DNA from: Chloroflexi bacterium UBA5177 | GTDB lineage: Bacteria > Chloroflexota > UBA5177 | NCBI GenBank assembly: GCA_002413265.1 | Contig: DHWR01000046.1 | Coordinates: forward strand, 5,120-25,404 | Reading direction: 5' to 3' | Length of the DNA stretch: 20,285 nt | In this document: piece by piece, positions 16,205 to 20,285 of the stretch | Layout: each line of letters opens with the position of its first letter | Numbering within the stretch: the stretch's first letter is position 1 | The notes under the pieces: generated by a model | What the model saw: the letters and a program-made list of their open reading frames with translations, nothing else | Databases searched by the model: none | What the model was told of the DNA's origin: nothing | Translations under genes and position numbers: made by a program

Positions 16205-16990
16205 TGACGGCTCGCAGCCGAGCCACGGCGTCGTGGCTCGCCGAACAACGGCGGCGGACCGAGGAGAGCGATATCCGCCTGTTTTGTTTTCCGGCTGCAG
16301 GCACCGGCGCGTCATTCTTTGTCCCCTGGAGGGCGATAGTTCGGGACGGCATCTAGCTCTGCCCGATTCGTCCACCGGGCCGCGAAAGCAGAGTTGGGGA
16401 AACCCCGTATACCGAAATGGAGGCTCTCGTAGCCGCTGCGGTCGACGCTCTTTTGCCGCTCCTCGATCGGCCTTTCGCGCTCTTTGGCCACTGTTCGGGG
16501 GATCTTGTTGCGTTCGAATTCGCAAGACTGCGGCGGGCCCGCCCCGATCACGCTCGTTGTATCTGCACAAGGCGCGCCAGACGAGCGGACGGACTCGAGT
16601 TTCTGGAATGTGGCTGAGCTTTCGCGACCGGCGCTTCTTGACCGGCTGCGCTCTGTCGGCGTTGCAGACGAGGCTGTTCTGACTAACGACGAATTGATGG
16701 ATCTGCTGGAGCCTATGATTCGAGCAGATATTGCCCTTGCTGACAGCTATCGGTACCGACCATCGCCGCCGCTCAATGTCCCGATCGCAGCTATTGGAGA
16801 CGTCGATGACGATGAACGCCGCTACGTCGCCCTCTCGGGTTGGCGTCGGCATACGGTGGACGGCTTCGCGCTTCGGCTCTTGCCAGGAAGCCACGGTTAC
16901 GGAGTGGAGTCGTGGCTCCGGGTTGGCCAAGCAGTGATGACCGAGTTGGCACAGCACGCGGCCTGCGGTAAGGAAGGGTCAGCCTGGTAA
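16204..16990 (+). pseudogene. Broken type II thioesterase (TE1)
   Basis: The reading begins at the ATG sharing a base with the methyltransferase TGA. It runs through LFCFPAAGTGASFF, meets a TAG at 16354-16356 (where TE2 reads I-V-L-C-P), continues in the same frame through LCPIRPPGRES and the nucleophile elbow F-G-H-C-S-G, then loses frame: between the A-R codons (16522-16527) and V-S-A-Q (from 16559) there are 31 nt where TE2 has 42, a net 11-nt loss. The rest is read in the next frame, VSAQGAPDERT to ESWLRVGQ. It keeps the catalytic histidine (CAC at 16892-16894 in L-P-G-S-H-G-Y). Such stand-alone thioesterases clear mis-primed carrier proteins or release products. Its last codons and TAA come from adenylation-domain DNA, so the true 3' end is lost. 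Confidence 0.85.
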
Positions 16991-17961
16991 TCGACGAGAA
17001 TCTCAAGAAACGCGGGGACGCTATTCCAGATCGTGACAAGATGCTTTCGGACGAGCCGAGCCCATTCACGCGGGTCGCGTTCAGACTCGGGATGGGGAAG
17101 GACGATGGTCCCGCCACGGCCAAGCACGCCGAAGATGTCCTAGACGGACAGGTCGAAGCTGAGCGAGGAAAGACCGAGAACGCGATCGCCACGGCTTACG
17201 CCAAAGCGGCGGTTAATCTCGCGGATCGTCGTCATCACCGCCGCATGCGTCACCATCACACCTTTCGGAGCTCCCGTCGAGCCAGAGGTGAAGATGATGT
17301 AGGCGAGGTTCTCGGGGGTCGCGCCTTTGACTGCCGGCGGTTGCGGGATCCCGCCTGCGCTTTCATCAATCGTCAGGCAGTACACCGCTAGTCCGAGGTC
17401 CAGCTCTGGACTCGCATCGGCTTGCGTCAGCGCGACTGGCGCCTGGACAAGCTCGACAATCTTCCGAAGCCGCTGCGGGGGCAGATCTGCATCCAGCGGA
17501 ACGTACGCAGCGCCCACCTTTAGTACTGCGAGCACGGCAACGATCTGCTCCCAGCCCTTCTTCATCACCACCGCTACACACGTCGCCTGGCCCACGCCCT
17601 TCTCAGCCAGCTCCCACGCAACCCGATTGGCGCGGCCATCGAGCTCACCAAAACTCAAGCACAGTCCGTCCGCTACAACCGCAGGATCGCTCGGGAACTC
17701 GAAGGCGTGATTCTCAATCGCGGTGTGGAGGAACTCGCAAACGCCTCGATCCGCGGCACGGCAACGAGTTTGGTCCGGAGCCGACCGTGCGGTGCCGGGT
17801 ACACGACCTGTACGTTCCACGAGCTGCAGAGCGGTGAGCGGAGTGCGCCAGCCTTGCAGCGCCGTCCAATTGTAAGCAGAATCCATGACCGAGTGCCGAT
17901 CCAACACTTCACCTTGAGTCGTCAAGACTTCCGGCAAGTTTCTTTCCTGCAGATGGGCCAC
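16986..17961 (-). pseudogene. Truncated NRPS adenylation-domain relic with amber stop at a specificity position
   Basis: From a GTG at 17961, a 273-codon reading contains the first half of an A domain related to NRPS A1: LCLSFGELDGRANRVAWELA, CVAVVMKKGWEQIVAVLAVL, YIIFTSGSTGAPKGVMVTH and DRVLGLSSLSFDLSV. A TAG at 17140-17142 then replaces the residue at the GrsA-239 position (W in A1, Y in the standard Cys code). In the same frame, homology goes on through DIFGVLGRGGTIVLP and VTIWNSVPAFLEILVDY, then stops at about 16986, where it meets the 3' end of TE1 on the other strand. Motifs A4 onward to A10 are missing. The partial code D-L-stop-N agrees with a Cys-type ancestor. The first 70 residues do not match A1. 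Clearly non-functional as an A domain. Confidence 0.85.
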
Positions 17962-18307
17962 CAGGTGGAGATTGCGGGCTCAACGTGTCTCTCTATGTTC
18001 TATTCACGGCGACTGAACCGCTGCTCCTGTCTCGCAGCTTACGCCCACCGCGGGTGCATCGCGGCGACTTGGACATGAACGGAACACGATGGCGCAATCA
18101 GCGTTTGTGGTTTCTCTCCGCTGCTTTGTCTGAAGCGCTGCGGGCTCTGCAATTCCTCGTCCTTGATCCCTATCGGGTTGGCGACGGTCGCAGGGCGCAT
18201 CAACTCGTACCATGCGGCCTGATCTCGTGAGCCGAACGGAACGGTTGCGTGTCAGGTCAACGACGCCGCCGACAGCGCTGCCTGAAAAACTGGACCACGG
18301 CGAACCA
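17962..18307. other. Intergenic region between the A-domain relic and TE2
   Basis: 346 bp if TE2 starts at 18308 (250 bp if it starts at the ATG at 18212). It lies between divergent reading frames and should hold the TE2 promoter. Short frames are open on both strands but none resembles a protein family or has a ribosome binding site. I see no strong promoter hexamers, hairpin or repeat. Confidence 0.4.
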
Positions 18308-19072
18308 ATGACACCATGGATCGCAGAAGCCAGCGCGGCAGAAGCGAGCGGGATTCGGCTCCTATGCTTTCCAGCAGCCGGAACTGGTGCGTCCTTCTTC
18401 GCGCCGTGGAGGGCGATCGTCTCGGCTCCAATCGTGCTATGTCCGATTCGCCCGCCGGGGCGAGAGAGCCGGATCGGGGAGACCGCATACGACGAGATGA
18501 AGCCTCTTGTGGACGCCGCCGTGGAAGCCCTCGTTCCGCTTCTCGACCAGCCATTCGCGCTGTTTGGGCATTGCTCTGGGAGCTTGATAGCGTTCGAGTT
18601 CGCGCGACTTCTCGAAAAGCGCGGAAGCCGGCTGCCTCTGGCCCTCCTTGTGTCGGCACAAGGAGCGCCGGATGAGCGAACACAGACGAGTGTCTGGAAC
18701 ATCGACGAGCTTTCTCGGCCGGAGCTTCTCGAACGGCTACGCGCGGTCGGCATCGCCGACGAAACGGTCCTTGGAAACGACGAGCTTATGGACCTTCTCG
18801 AACCAATGATTCGTGCGGATGTCTCCGTTGCCGACCGCTATCATTACCGACCGGCACAGCCGCTTAGTGTTCCGATCGCGGCCATCGGAGACACGGCCGA
18901 AGGCGACGAGCGCTTTTCGGCCCTGTGCGGCTGGCGGCGTCATACCGCCGCCGCGTTTACGCTCCGGCTAGTTCCAGGAAGCTCCGGCTACGGCCCGGAT
19001 TCCTGGATGCGAGTTGGTAAGGAGGTTGTCGCAGAGGTACTTCAGGCGAGCACACAAGGGCAGGCGAGGTAG
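18308..19072 (+). CDS. Type II thioesterase TE2, intact frame but catalytic His replaced by Ser
   Basis: 254 residues from the ATG at 18308; an upstream ATG at 18212 would add 32 residues. I prefer 18308 because the alignment with TE1 begins there (PWIAEA against SWLAEQ). It is an alpha/beta hydrolase of the GrsT type: IRLLCFPAAGTGASFF, LCPIRPPGRES, the nucleophile elbow G87-H-C-S90-G91, an acidic DTAEGDE segment at the catalytic-Asp position, and W-R-R-H-T. Where the family has P-G-G-H, this protein has P-G-S225-S226 (TCC at 18983-18985); TE1 has histidine at the same spot. The normal Ser-Asp-His triad is therefore broken unless another residue substitutes. It converges on the ACP gene, their stop codons touching (TAG at 19070-19072, then the complement of TAG at 19073-19075). 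Confidence 0.88.
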   Translation: MTPWIAEASAAEASGIRLLCFPAAGTGASFFAPWRAIVSAPIVLCPIRPPGRESRIGETAYDEMKPLVDAAVEALVPLLDQPFALFGHCSGSLIAFEFARLLEKRGSRLPLALLVSAQGAPDERTQTSVWNIDELSRPELLERLRAVGIADETVLGNDELMDLLEPMIRADVSVADRYHYRPAQPLSVPIAAIGDTAEGDERFSALCGWRRHTAAAFTLRLVPGSSGYGPDSWMRVGKEVVAEVLQASTQGQAR

Positions 19073-19357
19073 CTACGGAGAAGCACCCAGGTCGTCTATA
19101 AGGTGAAGGATGCTGCCGAGAGTCCCGAAGTTCGACGGAAGGAGAGCTTCATCAGGGATCTCCACTTGGAAGGACTTTTCGAGGAATCCGATCAAGTGTC
19201 GAAGACCGCGGGAATCCAGGGCGCGTTGTGCGAGGAGCGGAAAGTCGACGGGCAGAGGATCCGGTACCCGCTCGGGGGAAAGCTCCTGAATGAAAGCGGC
19301 GATCTTAGCGGCGACGGTCGCCCCTAGTTCTCGACCCGATGCGAGATCATCGCTCAT
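19073..19357 (-). CDS. Discrete acyl/peptidyl carrier protein
   Basis: 94 residues from the ATG at 19355-19357. It forms a four-helix carrier: a first helix (VAAKIAAFIQEL), PVDFPLLAQRALDSRGLRHL with the phosphopantetheine serine S49 in D-S-R-G, then IGFLEKSFQVEIPDEALLP and a last helix around GSILHLID. The D-S-x-G motif, rather than G-G-[D/H]-S, is the form of stand-alone acyl or aminoacyl carriers. It lies 16 bp downstream of the adenylation-enzyme C-terminal half (19374-19889) in the same direction, the usual ligase-carrier pair, so it was probably loaded by that enzyme, which is now broken. No good ribosome binding site; coupling to the upstream gene is likely. Confidence 0.83.
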   Translation of the reverse strand: MSDDLASGRELGATVAAKIAAFIQELSPERVPDPLPVDFPLLAQRALDSRGLRHLIGFLEKSFQVEIPDEALLPSNFGTLGSILHLIDDLGASP

Positions 19358-19373
19358 CGATGTCGGACGGCAG

Positions 19374-19889
19374 TTAAATGCCGCGCCTCTCCCGAGCCGC
19401 GGTCTTGAGAGCCTTTCGATCGACCTTTCCACCAGCAGTACGTGGAAGCGTCGGGAATATGTCGATCTGATCCGGGATCATGTATGAAGGCAGCCGATCG
19501 TTCAAATGTTTACGAAGTTCGGTTGGGGCAACTCGGTCGTGTGCGGCCACGAATGCATAGAGCGCGGTATCGCCGACTTCGCCCACAGCGATGACAGCGA
19601 CCTCCAGCACGTTGGGGTGAAGCCCCAAAACCGATTCGATCTCGCCAAGCTCTATACGGTAGCCACGGCTCTTGATCTGGTCGTCGCGACGTCCGACAAA
19701 CCGTAGGAGACCATTCCGATCCTCAAAACCCAAATCGCCGGTCTTGTAGAAGGGCCCACGCTCTGCTGCTCCTGGCAGGTGTTCCACTAGCGTCGTCGCA
19801 GTCGCCTCGGGATCGCCCAAGTAGCCAGCCATCAGTGTCGCTCCAGAAACATACAACTCACCCGTCTCTCCGCGTGGCGCAAGCGTGCA
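19374..19889 (-). pseudogene. C-terminal part of an adenylation/ligase enzyme, 5' end replaced by foreign DNA
   Basis: The frame ends with TAA at 19374-19376 and carries only the later A motifs: GELYVSGATLMAGYLG, FYKTGDLGFED (A7), GRRDDQIKSRGYRIELGEIE (A8), LPSYMIP (A9) and RTAGGKVDRKAL with the A10 lysine. The first 300 or so residues, including the ATP loop and specificity pocket, are missing. Homology stops near 19889, where the DNA becomes an HsdR gene fragment on the opposite strand. The frame stays open to about 19980 but that part is explained by HsdR. This enzyme differs from the A1 family and was probably the loader of the ACP at 19073-19357. It could be a true gene fragment or a join made in assembly. 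Confidence 0.78.
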
Positions 19890-20081
19890 GTCTTCGGCGA
19901 CTACGTCAGCATCTACAACTTTCGCCAGTCGGTCGAGGATGGCACCACCGTCCCACTCTATTATGAGAATCGCATCCCCGAGTTACAGTTGAAGAACCCT
20001 GAAATCAACGAAGAGATGGAGCGCATCATTGTATCCGAGTCCGGTGATGAGCAGCAGGAGCAGCGGCTACAACGCGAAGAA
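19884..20081 (+). pseudogene. hsdR: Internal fragment of a type I restriction enzyme R subunit (HsdR)
   Basis: The plus-strand reading from about 19884 gives R-A-V-F-G-D-Y-V-S-I-Y, then QSVEDGTTVPLYYENRIPEL and NPEINEEMERII, then GDEQQEQRLQREE. This is the well-conserved segment of HsdR (normally F-G-D-Y-I, VEDGATVPIYYE) that sits inside a protein of about 1000 residues. Only about 65 residues are here, with no start, no end and no motor motifs. Both ends meet fragments of other genes. The right end lies in a repetitive CAGCAGGAGCAGCGG stretch that also reads as BrkB on the other strand. Non-functional. Confidence 0.75.
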
Positions 20082-20222
20082 CGCGTAGTAGGCGACGGTC
20101 GCGGCCAGATATCCGCCCTGGTCTTCGCTGTACTTCTGGCGCACCGCGAGCGGGAACGCCAGCGCCGCATGGCGGCGCTGGAAGCCGTCAAACGAGCGCG
20201 AGACCCTGCCCAGCGCCCCCAT
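20067..20222 (-). pseudogene. N-terminal fragment of a YihY/BrkB-family membrane protein
   Basis: An ATG at 20220-20222 starts a 51-residue reading with the typical BrkB/YihY N-terminus: FDGFQRRHAALAFPLAVRQK, then YSEDQGGYLAATVAYYAFFAL, the start of the first membrane helix. A TAG at 20067-20069 ends it just where relatives read F-P-L-L-L-L; the next codons still read P-L-L-L-L-L-I-T-G, but that DNA also reads as HsdR on the plus strand. The other 200-plus residues are absent. It begins 9 bp after a VOC-type gene end. It is a decayed or misjoined fragment. Confidence 0.75.
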
Positions 20223-20231
20223 CGGCGACGG

Positions 20232-20285
20232 TCAGCTCGAAGCCGCGATGCGGCAGACGGCCTCGACGTTGTTGCCGTCGGGGTC
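20232..20285 (-). CDS. C-terminal end of a VOC/glyoxalase-type protein, cut by window edge
   Basis: 17 residues before a TGA at 20232-20234: D-P-D-G-N-N-V-E-A-V-C-R and a short tail. The D-P-D-G-N-x-[V/I]-E strand is the usual last strand of vicinal-oxygen-chelate proteins, where the Glu is a metal ligand. The rest lies beyond the window. It is co-directional with the BrkB fragment. Confidence 0.5.
   Translation of the reverse strand, partial: DPDGNNVEAVCRIAASS

Noticed and set aside
15869..16957. Long open frame (362 codons) on the minus strand
   Set aside because: It lies antisense to the methyltransferase-like gene and TE1, has no recognisable domain and is very Arg-rich, as expected from a shadow frame in high-GC DNA.
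18004..18753. Open frame of 249 codons on the minus strand opposite TE2
   Set aside because: It mirrors the TE2 coding frame, is Ser/Arg-rich and resembles no family.
16354..20069. Three in-frame TAG codons (TE1, A relic, BrkB) suggesting amber recoding
   Set aside because: TAG is the ordinary stop of the NRPS, ThDP, Gfo/Idh/MocA, TE2 and ACP genes here. TE1 also carries a frameshift, and the other two readings are truncated anyway, so plain decay explains all three.
1..20285. CRISPR arrays, tRNA/rRNA genes, transposases or attachment sites
   Set aside because: I saw no regularly spaced repeats, no tRNA-like cloverleaf and no transposase or integrase motifs, despite the rearranged right end.

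Overview
This window looks like part of a biosynthetic gene cluster from a moderately high-GC bacterium. Frequent GTG and TTG starts, and short fragments of BrkB-type and VOC-type genes at the right edge that resemble actinobacterial versions, suggest an actinomycete-like (possibly soil, uncultivated) host. That assignment is weak. No rRNA, tRNA, CRISPR array or transposase is visible.

Layout. (1) A leftward group at 1-1844 runs Gfo/Idh/MocA oxidoreductase, then a HIT-like protein, then the start of a carrier protein cut by the window edge. (2) A rightward run at 1923-8124 encodes a transaldolase/fructose-6-phosphate-aldolase-like enzyme, a ThDP enzyme of acetolactate-synthase architecture, an amidohydrolase-2 protein, a small Rieske protein, a possible 49-residue small ORF, a radical SAM enzyme and a HAD phosphatase-like protein. 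Several of these genes overlap at start/stop codons or have strong ribosome binding sites, which suggests co-expression. (3) A leftward group at 8200-15378 encodes a two-module NRPS (A-PCP-C-A-PCP), an aminoglycoside-phosphotransferase-like kinase and an aldo/keto reductase. (4) At 15437-19889 there is a methyltransferase-like gene followed by a decayed region: a broken type II thioesterase (TE1), a truncated and nonsense-mutated adenylation-domain relic, a second thioesterase with an intact frame (TE2), a discrete acyl carrier protein, and the C-terminal part of another adenylation enzyme. (5) About 19880-20285 is a mosaic of short fragments from unrelated genes (HsdR, BrkB/YihY, VOC).

How the genes may work together. 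The first adenylation domain has the specificity code D-L-W-N-L-S-L-I-W-K, one residue from the classic cysteine code. The second has D-I-L-Q-L-G-M-I-W-K, one residue from the classic glycine code. The NRPS is therefore predicted to build a Cys-Gly unit, and it has no release domain. The carbon-carbon lyase/ligase, phosphatase and redox genes look like a pathway that makes or tailors a sugar- or polyol-like building block, and the kinase could be a tailoring or self-protection enzyme. I cannot match this combination to a characterised cluster from memory. The product is unknown and the pathway is inference.

The clearest sequence-level oddities are reciprocal thioesterase decay (the broken copy keeps the catalytic His; the intact copy has Ser there), an adenylation relic with an amber codon exactly at a specificity-code position, a thioesterase/adenylation fusion junction near 16986, and the four-gene mosaic at the right end, which may be real genome decay or an assembly artefact.
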